Positions 33,603-44,039 of a DNA stretch of 64,000 nt are shown here, one piece after another. Within the stretch, counting starts at the first letter, position 1; the number at the start of each line of letters is the position of its first letter. The stretch spans positions 19,522,001 through 19,586,000 of the forward strand of contig OY776130.1 of the NCBI GenBank assembly GCA_963675135.1. The letters run 5' to 3'. Made by a program: the position numbers and the translations under genes. The notes under the pieces were generated by a model. It was not told where the DNA came from, ran no database searches, and saw nothing but the letters and a program-made list of their open reading frames with translations. This stretch comes from Galeopsis tetrahit. Lineage: Eukaryota > Streptophyta > Magnoliopsida > Lamiales > Lamiaceae.

Positions 33603-36600
33603 CTAGTCTGAAAGAGTACCTCCTTCTGGGTTTGGAACACTGAATGCATCTAGGAGTCTCTTATGAATAACTCTGACATGGTCTTCATCTTCGATCTTCT
33701 CTTTATCCAGCAGATCTTCTTCAAATTTCTTGATTAGATTGAAATCAACTCGTTTTCCTGAACTAGTCAAGGGACATTTCCATTTCGGGAATACATGAAC
33801 CAAAATGTTGAAATTTGCTCCAGCAGATATCCTCAATATCAAATGCCACAACATCTTGTGTTGACCTTCCATGAACCTGTCAAACAAGGAATACAACTCA
33901 TCTGGTTCTTCCGAGTCACCATACTTGCGTATAATCCAATGATCAAGTTCCCATTGTCTCTTCACTTTCATCCATTCAGCTCGATGCTCTTTATCAATGA
34001 AGTAGTCAATGAACTGATCTTCCATTTGATCTTCATCTGTTTTCAACTTCTGCAGACTTTCAATATGTCTTCCAACCTTCTTCTTGTTTGCATAATGGGT
34101 TTCATCATCTGGATCAACAACCTTCTGTTTCTTCACTTTTGTTGTTGTCTCCACTTCTTTCGGCTCTTCTATATGAATAGATTTCCTTTTTGATACATGC
34201 TTTGTCTGAACCTTTGCTTCAGGAGATGCAATAGCTTTGCCTTTCTCCTTCTTTTTCCACTCATCTGCTCTAGCTTGCTCGAGCTCTACAGTTTTCACCA
34301 ACTTTCTTTTGGGCCTCCTTAGCTCTTGCATTGCAGTAGCAGCTTCTTTGACTTCTGGTTCAGCACTGGACTTGGCTTTTTCACCTTCAGCATCAATTTC
34401 AACTCGACTTGTCTCTTCCCCCTTTTTGGCTTCATCAGTTGCCTTGAGAGAGAAAAGAGAAGTAAACCGAGTCATCTCTTCTAACATAGCTTGCTTCATG
34501 AGGTTTGTAGCTTTTTCAATCTGCCTTTGATGAGAACCGTCTTGACTCAACTTGTCTAGTTTGGTTGCCACCAACTCCAGCTTCTGAGTAGACAAGTTCA
34601 ACTCATTCTTAAAATGTGTTGCAGTCAGACGTAGCTTCCTGTTCTCTTCAGTCATAGCACTGATAATCTCTTTTGCTTGTGCTAACTGATCATAGGCTTC
34701 TTTTCTCTGAACATCAGCTACTTCGATTTTGGCTCTATAAACTCTTTCCATCTTTCTAGATTCAGTAGCTAGAACACGAGCAAAATCGACTGAGCTCTTC
34801 TCCGAATATTCAACTTGATTCTGGAGAAATCCTTCAATTTGATTAAACATTTCTTGCCTGAAATTGTTATCCAACTGATTGACTTCATTCATGATCATCT
34901 CTTTTGAACTTGTCACAAGGACACTGTTCTGTTCAACAAGAGTCTTCTTAAGCTCGGTCTTGAGAAATTCATCGATAGACGACTTGATGACAGCCTTCAA
35001 GTCTTCCTTCAATTCATCTAATGAAACGGCTGGGATAGCGTGAGACGACTGAGCTTCGACCAACACTTCTTCCTGTTGGACTTTTTCAATCAGTTCATCC
35101 TCAGTGAACATGACAGCCTCAACAAATTCATCATCTTCTTCGCCTAGTTCAAAAGAAACTATCTCTTCAGCACTGTCAGCTTCATCAGCAGTAGCACTTT
35201 CCAACTCCAAGATTAGGTCTGATGTCTGGACTGCAATTTCAGCAACATCTGGCTTTACCTCGTCTTCTACCAGATCAGTTTGCGTTCCAACATCGAATGA
35301 GAACTCATCATCCAGAACACCATCAGGGATGCTCAACAGTCTTTTAACCAGATCAACCAAGGCCTTTCGAGGGAACAATTCAGAGTGGTCTTGAACACCA
35401 CTATTTTCTTTCTGTTCCATCTCCCAGTCCATAAAATTTGAGATTCCACCCATGCCTTGAATGACCTCAAAAAGATCATCTGTTGACTTCTTCTTCAAAG
35501 AAAACCAAGTGCATATCCGCACGAGTTTCTCAAACTGTTCCGAGGCAGTGTCGATATCAAGAGTTGAGAGCTGCTTCTTCAGATTCCTTGAAACTCTAGC
35601 ACGAACTCTCTTCTCTCTTAGACACATGGGGTAATACACCAAAGATTCAAATCTAACTTCAGACGGGGTCTGAGTAGGTGGGGTCCCTAACTCAGCTGTT
35701 GCAGTGGCAACTGGTGTCTTGCCTGAAGTAGATGGGTTGGGTTCAACATATTCTGTTGAAGGTAAAGAGGGAGTTTGGAGTGTGGTTTCTGGGGGCTCTA
35801 ATGTGGCTTGGTTTGGTGTGACAACTGTCAAAGTATCAGTTGTATCTGGTATGGGAGTGTTTTGGGGTAGACTGGCTCTAAGCGGTAATGCCGCCAGTAC
35901 TTGTGAGGTTGAGGGTTGAGGTCTAGACCTAGATCGATGTGATCTAGCCTTGGTTCGAACAGAAGAATGAGAGAGAGGAGGTATTGACAAAGCTTGTGTA
36001 AAAGATGTACCAACCTGAGAACTCAACTCGTCTGGTTGAGTAGGCGAACCAACTCTTACGAGAGTGTACAATTCTGGAACTTGAGCACTCGGCTCCTTCT
36101 CTTGTTCCGACTCCTCTTCTGTCTGAGTCTTCTCTGAGTCAGCTGCACTGGACTCAGCTATTGCAGCCTTCTCCGATTCCGCATCATCGGACTTATCTTC
36201 TGAAGAGCTAGATGAGTTAGCATAAGGCAGGACTTGAGACTCATCTACTTGAACTCGCCTAGGGGCAGCCGGCCTTGCAGCAACTTGCTTCCTCTGGGCT
36301 TCCGACTTTAGATAGAACTTAAGAGGATGGAAGGCCTTTCCGTTACTCCAGTCTGACTTGTTTGGTAACAACAAGGGGAGTAGAATACTCAGCTTGTTGT
36401 CGTACCCAACAGTATGTGACACTACCCAACTACTAGAGTCGGTATCAACTCGAACGCTCTTCTCAAAATACATCATCCGATCAGCTAACAGTTTGAACCA
36501 ATTGCCCTCCGTGATTCCGTCATAAATCGCTGCCATCACCATTGTCTTCGCTTGAGTGACCGCGTCAAAAGAACCAGTGGCACATAGAAGCATCTTGCTT

Positions 36601-37085
36601 GCTATGTCCAGTAAGGTGCGATATTTTTCCAGAAGTTCTGCCTTCTTGACGGCAGGGGCCTTGCCATCTGATTTGAGCTTCATCCTCTTTCCACAAAAGA
36701 TGCTCAAGTACCGCATCTCTTGGCCAGTGGCATAATTTTCCACATCAATCGTTCCGATGGGCAGCTTTAAATGTCTGAATAACACCTCACGAGTGAGTTC
36801 AACTCGACTCGTTCCAATGAAAGATTCGATCTTATCTCCTCGCCTTGTGGCGTTGGCATAGAACAATAGCACCTCTTCTTCCAAGACGACTTGAGGGAAA
36901 GCCTCCAGATACGGCTTCAATCCACATCGAGAGCACTTGTCGAGAATTTCTTGATTTCCAGCAGTGTGAAGCCCTTTGAAGAACAACGAGGGTTCCACAT
37001 GCACCTTGCCTTCAACGATATACCTTCCAAGATTAAACCTTGCTTGCATGTTAGTTCTAACATCGAAAAGAGAAGCAATCGACAT
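33603..37085 (-). CDS. Third ORF of element C, intact, 1160 residues
   Basis: This single open frame lies between pol and the 3' LTR. From the N-terminus: a folded-looking region (1-260) that I think resembles the plant 'putative plant transposon protein' family; an acidic and Ser/Pro/Thr-rich linker (265-475); a conserved block (480-585) with YYPMCLREKRVRARV and MGGISNFMDWEME; an acidic stretch (590-680); a coiled coil (690-880); a Lys/Glu-rich region (890-1000) with basic clusters such as RRPKRK; and a C-terminal block (1010-1150) with WELDHWIIRKYGD and LFDRFMEGQ. It has no clear catalytic motif, signal peptide or membrane helix. In Sireviruses the gene in this position is termed envelope-like; here that role is not supported by sequence. 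The ATG at 37085 matches the start in element A. It is probably nuclear or cytoplasmic, which is an inference from the basic clusters. Confidence 0.9.
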   Translation of the reverse strand: MSIASLFDVRTNMQARFNLGRYIVEGKVHVEPSLFFKGLHTAGNQEILDKCSRCGLKPYLEAFPQVVLEEEVLLFYANATRRGDKIESFIGTSRVELTREVLFRHLKLPIGTIDVENYATGQEMRYLSIFCGKRMKLKSDGKAPAVKKAELLEKYRTLLDIASKMLLCATGSFDAVTQAKTMVMAAIYDGITEGNWFKLLADRMMYFEKSVRVDTDSSSWVVSHTVGYDNKLSILLPLLLPNKSDWSNGKAFHPLKFYLKSEAQRKQVAARPAAPRRVQVDESQVLPYANSSSSSEDKSDDAESEKAAIAESSAADSEKTQTEEESEQEKEPSAQVPELYTLVRVGSPTQPDELSSQVGTSFTQALSIPPLSHSSVRTKARSHRSRSRPQPSTSQVLAALPLRASLPQNTPIPDTTDTLTVVTPNQATLEPPETTLQTPSLPSTEYVEPNPSTSGKTPVATATAELGTPPTQTPSEVRFESLVYYPMCLREKRVRARVSRNLKKQLSTLDIDTASEQFEKLVRICTWFSLKKKSTDDLFEVIQGMGGISNFMDWEMEQKENSGVQDHSELFPRKALVDLVKRLLSIPDGVLDDEFSFDVGTQTDLVEDEVKPDVAEIAVQTSDLILELESATADEADSAEEIVSFELGEEDDEFVEAVMFTEDELIEKVQQEEVLVEAQSSHAIPAVSLDELKEDLKAVIKSSIDEFLKTELKKTLVEQNSVLVTSSKEMIMNEVNQLDNNFRQEMFNQIEGFLQNQVEYSEKSSVDFARVLATESRKMERVYRAKIEVADVQRKEAYDQLAQAKEIISAMTEENRKLRLTATHFKNELNLSTQKLELVATKLDKLSQDGSHQRQIEKATNLMKQAMLEEMTRFTSLFSLKATDEAKKGEETSRVEIDAEGEKAKSSAEPEVKEAATAMQELRRPKRKLVKTVELEQARADEWKKKEKGKAIASPEAKVQTKHVSKRKSIHIEEPKEVETTTKVKKQKVVDPDDETHYANKKKVGRHIESLQKLKTDEDQMEDQFIDYFIDKEHRAEWMKVKRQWELDHWIIRKYGDSEEPDELYSLFDRFMEGQHKMLWHLILRISAGANFNILVHVFPKWKCPLTSSGKRVDFNLIKKFEEDLLDKEKIEDEDHVRVIHKRLLDAFSVPNPEGGTLSD

Positions 37086-38024
37086 ATCTATTGAATAGAG
37101 TAAGAACTGGGGAGGTTTGATTTTGCAAGAGATTCAAGAACTATAGTAGGGGAGTTATGAAATCGTGGGTCAAGTTGTGTGTGTGAGGATGGGTTTTGTT
37201 AGAACTGAAATGTGATCTAACGGCCATGATTGAAAGATTAGATCCAACGGTTGAGACCTTTGAAATTCGGTTACGGAATCGAGAATATTATGTGATTTGA
37301 TATTGTATAATTTGAAATCCGTCTCTTCTTAAGTAGGACAGGGGAGTGAACTCATCTGGCCTAGTGTAGTCGAGTACGAACTGGGTGTATACACCTCATT
37401 AAAATGGGAGTGTATAAATCCAATCCTAGGGTTTTCAAATTTTAGCATTATCTTAATTACCATAATACCCTTAATCCGATGTGATTAAACACTTAGCATA
37501 TTTCAATCAAGAGAAACACTTAGCTTGTCTGTTCGAGTCCATCCAGAACAGACGAGTAGACTTAAGCTTCGCAAGACGAGTTGGCTTAAGCACACAAGAC
37601 GAGTTCCCCCTTCGCCTGTGCTTGTCTATTCTGAACGTCAAACGACTTTATGTACCTATCTCATCATTTACAATGTGTAATCGTAGGTACAGGTAGAGTA
37701 AAATAAATAAGATGAATATCAATCTAAAGCAATGGTCAAGGTTTTGAACAAGATGACTGTTAACAAACATAAGAGTCAACATAAGGATATTTAAGAAATC
37801 AAGGATTCCCCCTAAATTGTTTATTCCCTTAGTATTCCCTCAGCTTTACCAGCTTCCTCATCGGGTTGTTTGGTCATCTAGTCTAGCCTTGTATATCTGT
37901 CTGTTGCGTGAGTAGTCGAGTGCTCTGGTCTAATGATCTTGTCTCCTTTTCTTGATGTACCTGACTGGTTAGTACATAGCTATAGGCATGTAGGGTCCAA
38001 ATCAATTAACCCTAGACTAATGCA
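37086..38024 (-). other. Spacer between pol and third ORF of element C
   Basis: It holds two extra purine tracts on the minus strand, GAAGGGGGAA (37604-37613) and a TTAGGGGGAA type (37806-37815). About 160 bases before the third-ORF ATG lies a CAACCGTTGGATCTAATC motif (37237-37254 region), a type seen in plant promoters. There is no ORF of note. Confidence 0.5.
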
Positions 38025-41000
38025 TCACTCACTAAAACGTGCCTCAGCTAATGGTTTAGTAAAAATATCAGCTCTTTGAAAATCAGTATGAATCTTTTCC
38101 ATGCGAATATCCTTCTTTTCTACATGATCACGTATGAAATGATGCTTCACATCAACATGCTTACAACGTGTGTGCAAAATAGGATTTTGTGTAATGACAA
38201 TTGCACTATTACTATCACAGAAAATAGGAACATTTGATTCATGTATGTTGTAATCACGAAGCTGTTGAATGAGCCAGAGTAGTTGACTACAACAGCTACC
38301 AGCAGCCATGTACTCGGCTTCGGTAGTAGAAGTAGCAACACTAGTCTGCTTTTTAGAAAACCAAGATATGAGTTTTGTGCCTAAAAATTGACAAGAACCA
38401 GAAGTAGATTTCCGATCTATTCTACAGCCTCCAAAGTCTGAGTCTGAATAGCCACTTAAGGATAGATCATCATTTGAGGGATACCATATACCACGATTGA
38501 TGGTCCCTTTCAAATATTTTAAGATCCTTTTGGTGGTTTCCATGTGACTTTCTTTTGGATTGGCTTGGAATCGAGCACAAACACCAACAGAGAATGCAAT
38601 GTCTGGTCTACTAGCAGTTAGATACAGTAAGGAACCAATTAATCCACGATAATAAGATTGGTCAGCACATTTACCGTTCTCATCTGGATCCATTCTGTAA
38701 GTTGGTTGCATTGGTACGCCAGTAGACTTACATGTTTTGATCCCGTACTTGTCTAGAAGGTTTCTAGTGTACTTTGCCTGATTTATGAAAATACCTTCTG
38801 GAGTTTGTTTTACTTGAAGACCAAGAAAGTAATTCATTTCACCCATCATAGACATCTCAAATTTACTTTGCATGAGTGTAGAAAAACTTTCACTCAGCTT
38901 TTTGTTAGGTGAGCCAAAAATGATGTCATCTACGTAAATTTGGACGAGTAAAATGTCTTTCCCTTCTTGTCTTCTGAACAAGGTTCGATCGACCTTGCCC
39001 TTAGTAAAACCATTTTCCAATAGAAAGAGAGAGAGAGTGTCATACCATGCTCTTGGAGCTTGCTTTAGTCCGTATAAGGCCTTCTTTAATCTGTACACCT
39101 GGTCGCCTTTGACTTCGAAACCTGGAGGTTGTTCAACATACACTTCTTCCGCAAGAATACCGTTAAGAAATGCACTTTTAACATCCATTTGATATACAGT
39201 AAACTTCATGTGAGCAGCATATGCAAGGAACAAACGAATGGCTTCTAGTCTAGCAACAGGAGCATATGTTTCATCATAGTCTATACCTTCAGCTTGAGAA
39301 TAGCCTTGGGCAACTAGTCTGGCCTTATTCCTAACGACTACATCATTCTCATCTTTCTTATTTTTGAAAATCCATCGAGTGCCAACTACATTATGATGTT
39401 TCGGCCTATCGACAAGTTCCCAGACGTCGTTTCGAACAAACTGGTTCAACTCGTCTTGCATAGCGATGATCCAATTACTATCAGCCAATGCCTCTTTAAC
39501 AGTGGTAGGCTCGATAGATGAGAGGAAACAACACCAGCAAAACATAGTTGGACTAGGCTGTTCTTGCGACTCAAAGAGTTGTCGTCTAGTCTTCACACCA
39601 ACAGTAGAGTCACCAATAATATTTTCAGTATCATGCGTAGATTTCCATGTTTTTCTGTTCTTAATAGTAGCACTATCATCATCTATATCATGTACAGCAT
39701 CATGCATATCAACATCATTTGTATCATCAACAGATTTACCAGGAGTAGTAGAGTCAACTAGAGCAGGCATGTCAACTGGTCTAGAAGACTTACCTCGAGC
39801 ACTCACCTTCTCTTTGTCATCAGAGTCGAGAGCTTTTAGGAATGGGTTGTAGGCTTGAACGGATTCATATATCTCTGAATCTTTTTCAGATTCGATCGTT
39901 AGATCAGTCACTTTCTTACTGACCTTGTCGGCAGACGAGTCCTGTCGAGATTCATCGAAAACCACATGTGGTGTTTCTTCCACACAAAGAGTTGAGTAGT
40001 TGAATACCCTAAATGCTTTGCTAGTAGAGGAGTATCCTAAGAATATCCCCTCGTCTGCTTTAGCATCGAAAGCATTCAACTTGCTCTTTCCATTGTTGTG
40101 AATGAAACACTTACAACCAAATATATGAAAATATGAAACTCTGGGTTTTCTACCTTTCCAAACCTCATAAGGTGTCTTGCCTAGAGCTTTGTTGATCGCG
40201 CTTCTGTTCTGTGAATGGTATGCAGTGTTGATAGCTTCAGCCCAAAACTTTTGAGGAGTGTTGAACTCAGCTAGCATGGTCCTACAGGCTTCTTTGAGAG
40301 TCCTATTCCTTCTTTCTGCTACACCATTTTGTTGTGGTGTCCTGGCTGCACTAGTAAGATGCTGGATACCACGTTTAGCACAAAAGTCTTTGATATAGCA
40401 ATTAATGAACTCAGTCCCCTTGTCACTACGAATCTTGACAATGGACTGGTTTTTCTCAACTTGTAACTTCTTCAACAGATCAGGCAGAAGTGTTTGTGTA
40501 TCACTCTTCTTGTGTAGAAAGACTACCCAAGTAAACTTAGAATAGTCGTCTACAACAACAAGTGTGTACCTTCTACCATTCAAGGTTGGAGGAGTTATCG
40601 GACCATGAAGATCCATATGTAAGAGTTCTAGGACTCTACTAGTTGAGAGAGTAGGAATTGACTTAAATGAACCTTTAACCTGTTTACCCTGTTGACAAGC
40701 CGTGCATACATGTGACTTGTAGTAAACTTCATTGGGGATACCTTCTACAAGGTAGTCTCTGGCTATCTTATTAAGAACCTTAAAGTTTAGATGACAAAGA
40801 CGTCTATGCCAGAGCCATCCAAGTTCTTTAGGATTCTTAGTAAGTAGACAGGTGTCCCTCGGACAACTGTTCCAATTCACTATGTACACGCTTCCTTGTC
40901 TTACGCCGACTAGTAGGACTGTATGTGTCCTTTTATCAATAATTTTGCATTTGCGGCTCTTGAACTGCACCTTGTAACCACGATCACAAAACTGAGAAAC

Positions 41001-41252
41001 AGAGAGTAAATTATATTTCAAACCTTCAACATATGAGACATCTTGTATCTCAACGTCTCCATTCCGGATGTAACCAAATCCTTTAGTGATAGCAGTGGAA
41101 CTATCACCAAATATCACTTTTGGTCCTTCTTGCTCATGGTAACTTGATAAGAGAGCCTTGGTACCAGTCATGTGGTGCGAACAACCACTATCTATGTACC
41201 AGGTTTCTCCTACTGAGCCACCCTTCTTATACAAGTCAAGTCGACCCTGCAA
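38025..41252 (-). CDS. Pol polyprotein of element C
   Basis: The 1075-residue frame is a complete Ty1/copia pol. Protease: D21-S-G in WYIDSGCSHHMTG. Pre-integrase zinc finger: H149, H154, C183, C186. Integrase triad: D214, D277, E313 (RSDKGTEF, QQNGVAERRNRT). Reverse transcriptase: about 613-860, with YVDD at 773-776. RNase H: D937, E980, D1013, D1057. It ends at FSE-stop, about 17 residues short of the end in element B, after the RNase H domain. There is no ATG at its start; the frame opens at a TTG beside a conserved TTGCAGG, after two in-frame stops, so it must be joined to gag by readthrough, frameshift or splicing. All catalytic residues are present. Confidence 0.95.
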   Translation of the reverse strand: MQGRLDLYKKGGSVGETWYIDSGCSHHMTGTKALLSSYHEQEGPKVIFGDSSTAITKGFGYIRNGDVEIQDVSYVEGLKYNLLSVSQFCDRGYKVQFKSRKCKIIDKRTHTVLLVGVRQGSVYIVNWNSCPRDTCLLTKNPKELGWLWHRRLCHLNFKVLNKIARDYLVEGIPNEVYYKSHVCTACQQGKQVKGSFKSIPTLSTSRVLELLHMDLHGPITPPTLNGRRYTLVVVDDYSKFTWVVFLHKKSDTQTLLPDLLKKLQVEKNQSIVKIRSDKGTEFINCYIKDFCAKRGIQHLTSAARTPQQNGVAERRNRTLKEACRTMLAEFNTPQKFWAEAINTAYHSQNRSAINKALGKTPYEVWKGRKPRVSYFHIFGCKCFIHNNGKSKLNAFDAKADEGIFLGYSSTSKAFRVFNYSTLCVEETPHVVFDESRQDSSADKVSKKVTDLTIESEKDSEIYESVQAYNPFLKALDSDDKEKVSARGKSSRPVDMPALVDSTTPGKSVDDTNDVDMHDAVHDIDDDSATIKNRKTWKSTHDTENIIGDSTVGVKTRRQLFESQEQPSPTMFCWCCFLSSIEPTTVKEALADSNWIIAMQDELNQFVRNDVWELVDRPKHHNVVGTRWIFKNKKDENDVVVRNKARLVAQGYSQAEGIDYDETYAPVARLEAIRLFLAYAAHMKFTVYQMDVKSAFLNGILAEEVYVEQPPGFEVKGDQVYRLKKALYGLKQAPRAWYDTLSLFLLENGFTKGKVDRTLFRRQEGKDILLVQIYVDDIIFGSPNKKLSESFSTLMQSKFEMSMMGEMNYFLGLQVKQTPEGIFINQAKYTRNLLDKYGIKTCKSTGVPMQPTYRMDPDENGKCADQSYYRGLIGSLLYLTASRPDIAFSVGVCARFQANPKESHMETTKRILKYLKGTINRGIWYPSNDDLSLSGYSDSDFGGCRIDRKSTSGSCQFLGTKLISWFSKKQTSVATSTTEAEYMAAGSCCSQLLWLIQQLRDYNIHESNVPIFCDSNSAIVITQNPILHTRCKHVDVKHHFIRDHVEKKDIRMEKIHTDFQRADIFTKPLAEARFSE

Positions 41253-41285
41253 TGAAGATATTCAATAATTTAGGTACCCATTTGT

Positions 41286-43838
41286 TTATTGGGGTCCTTG
41301 GGGGTTAGTCGTGTTCAGAGGAATCCAGATATACATTGGAGTCTTGAACAAGTTCGATCTCTTAAGCTTTCGCCCAAATTTGTTACAGAATAAGACCTTG
41401 TTGTCCTTAACTGGCCTATCAGTCGAGTTCGGGTCTACTCTTTGGAGATAGCCTTTCGACTTAATCTCTACTTGAGCAGGCACTGCTGGTCTATGATAGT
41501 CATAGTAGGGCTTGTAAGCATTAGGTCCATACGGTTTATAGACGCGTTTGGGTCTTTCCTCACTAATAATATCATATGATAAAGGTGGAGGATATAGGAC
41601 AACTTGTGTACGATATTTTGGAGCTACATGTCTAGGTCTAGACGAGTAGAGCTGAGACTGCCTTATGAAAGGAGGTCTAGGCTCTTGTCGTCTGGTCTGT
41701 ACCTGTCTAGTACTCGTCTCCTCAGGATACCATTCCTCGTATCTGACCTGGTTGGGTCGTCCACGATTAGTGGTCCTTTGAAGGTTAGTTCTAGGTTGAA
41801 TAGGCTTGCTGTTACCATTCTTTTTACCTCCCTTGGTAATCAGAATGTTAACTCGAGCTTGTTTAGGTACAGTACCTTGAGATGGAGTACCAATATCGTA
41901 TATCATAGGTCCTTTTCCTTTATCATTTGGCAAAACTCTTGCATTAGTAGTAGGGTTCTTAACGACTCGAGTAGACGAGCTAGATGACTCAGCACCTATA
42001 CCTGTCTTGTCACCTGGATCTCTATACCTATCTGACAGTTCAAGGTTAATCTTTGAAGAGTTAACCAGGTCAGTAAGCTTGAGATCTAATGTGACAACCT
42101 CGATCTCTAAGAACTTATTACGTTCTTCAAGTCTATTGCACTTGCTTTTTAAAACATTAAATTCATTTCTCTCAGTTGCATGTGTCTTAAGTAGGTCTTG
42201 ATATAACCTGTCTGTTAATGCACACTTTTCTTTGAGTTGTCTTAACTCTTCAGTTAAGCGTTCATTTAGGACTGTTACATTAGGATCTACTTTGGACTGA
42301 GCTTCCTTAAGATCAATGATTTCTTGTTTTAATGCAATGTTTTCATCACTGACTTCGATGAATGCTTGGTTAGCAAGTAGAAGGTCATCTTCAATAGCAC
42401 TAGTCGAGTGCTGAGGACTACTTCCTACTTTACTACTAGCAGTATCACTTTCATCAGTTTATGAATCATCACAAGATTGAAAGGATGTAGCAGATGATAC
42501 CTCTTGATCGATTTTAGCCATGCAGCATAGACCATCATCTACTATGAATGCTTCGTCGTGATCTCGATCAGTTGAGTGACTAGATAAGGACGATGGCAAC
42601 TCGTCTGAATCCGAGTCAGAGTCATCATTGGCCATCATTGCCTTCTTCCCACGGTTGTATCTTCTTTCCCTTCGAGCTTTACGTTCTTCTCGATCGTCAG
42701 TGCTCAGGTCTGGACATTCATATATGTAGTGACCTGGCTTTTCACAGTTGTAGCACAAGAGATCATTAGTAGCCTTTTTAACAGGAGATTTGTCCCTACG
42801 CTTATCACGTCTATCGGAACGCTGAATCTTCCTATCGTCAGGCTCTCTATCTCGTCTATTTCCTTTCGAGACTTCGTCTCTCCTTTCGGATGAGTTTCGG
42901 TCTCGTCTGGTCTCAGCCGAGTTCTTAGAAGTGGACGCTCTATGATCTCTATAGAACTTCTTATATCTACCGAAACGTTTATTCAGTCTATCAAACTTTC
43001 TAACCATGAGGTTCACCTGATCCTTCAGACTAAGATCAGTATCTAACTCGTCTTTCACAGAAGCAGATTTAGTCTTAGACTTAGACCTATCTACCTTAGA
43101 AGACTTAGAAGAGCTTGACTTAAAGGCAACGTTATTAGATACAACATGTTCTTTATCACTACTGGCTAGTGGTTCATCTTCGTCTAAATCAAACTCATGG
43201 GCTTTCAGAGTTTGAAACATGGTTTCAGCAGACCACCTGTCTATGTCTTGAGTGTTCTTAACAAGCGTCTTTACCATTTTCCAACGACTATCAAGACTTT
43301 TCAGAATCCTAAGATTGATCTCACGAGCAGTATATGATTTACCAAGGACTTCCAGATCATTCATAATCTTAGTAAAACGAGTATCCAGCTGGTCGATAGT
43401 TTCGCCAGCTTTCATCCGAAATGATTCAAATCTTTGGACAGCAGTGGAGAGTTTGCTTTCTTTGATCAGGGATGTCCCTTCACAAATGATAGCTAGTCTG
43501 TCCCACATGTCTTTGGCAGTTTTACATTTTAACACTTTTCCTAGATACTCGTTAGGAAGAGTGTGTAAGATGTAATTCTTCGTCAGACTATCCAAATTAT
43601 TTTGACGCATTTCTTCTGAGGTTAGTTCTGACCTGGGTTTCTTGACAAGAGTGCCAATTGGTTTATCTTTGTCGAGGTTAGCAGTATTTGGGACCATTGT
43701 CACAATTGGACCCTCTGTGACAACTGAGATCATTAGGTCGTGTGTGGAGCTGAAAATGGCTTCCATTCGCAGCTTCCAATAGTCGTAGTCCTGAACCTGG
43801 AACTTGGGTAACTTGTTAGCGCTTATTTCAAGAGACAT
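41286..43838 (-). pseudogene. Gag of element C with one stop codon
   Basis: It starts at the ATG at 43838 (MSLEISANKLPKF) with the copia gag domain (about 15-210) and a basic Arg/Ser/Lys-rich region. A CCHC zinc knuckle follows at C362, C365, H370 and C375 (CYNCEKPGHYIYEC). A TAA at 42459-42461 ends it at 459 residues. The same frame then continues open through a coiled coil and a basic Tyr/Pro-rich tail to a TAA at 41286, as in the uninterrupted gag of element D (about 830 residues). So gag is full length except for that stop. It might still yield a shortened capsid-nucleocapsid protein. Confidence 0.85.
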
Positions 43839-44025
43839 GTTTAAGCAAGTAGATTAGTGCTAATCAGTTATTAGATCAAGAAGTAGATATGTTCAAGAAC
43901 AGGGAACAAGAAACAGATATATCACAAAATGATGATCAAGAACACGTAAGCAAGTACAAACACGGACCAAGACTTCACCCTAAGCCTTAAGTCGGTTATC
44001 AAGAAACAGCAGTTCGGAAACCACT

Positions 44026-44037
44026 GCTCTGATACCA
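44026..44037 (-). other. Primer binding site of element C
   Basis: The minus strand reads TGGTATCAGAGC, the complement of the 3' end of initiator methionine tRNA, two bases inside the 5' LTR. It is the standard primer site of plant Ty1/copia elements. Confidence 0.9.
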
Positions 44038-44039
44038 CT

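Noticed and set aside
33795..36013. Several plus- and minus-strand ORFs of 60-130 codons within the third ORF of C
   Set aside because: They overlap a 1160-codon frame with conserved relatives and have low-complexity products, so they are shadows.
33603..37085. Reading the third ORF as a true viral envelope gene
   Set aside because: I see no signal peptide, fusion peptide or membrane-spanning helix; the longest hydrophobic run (LSILLPLLL) is too short.
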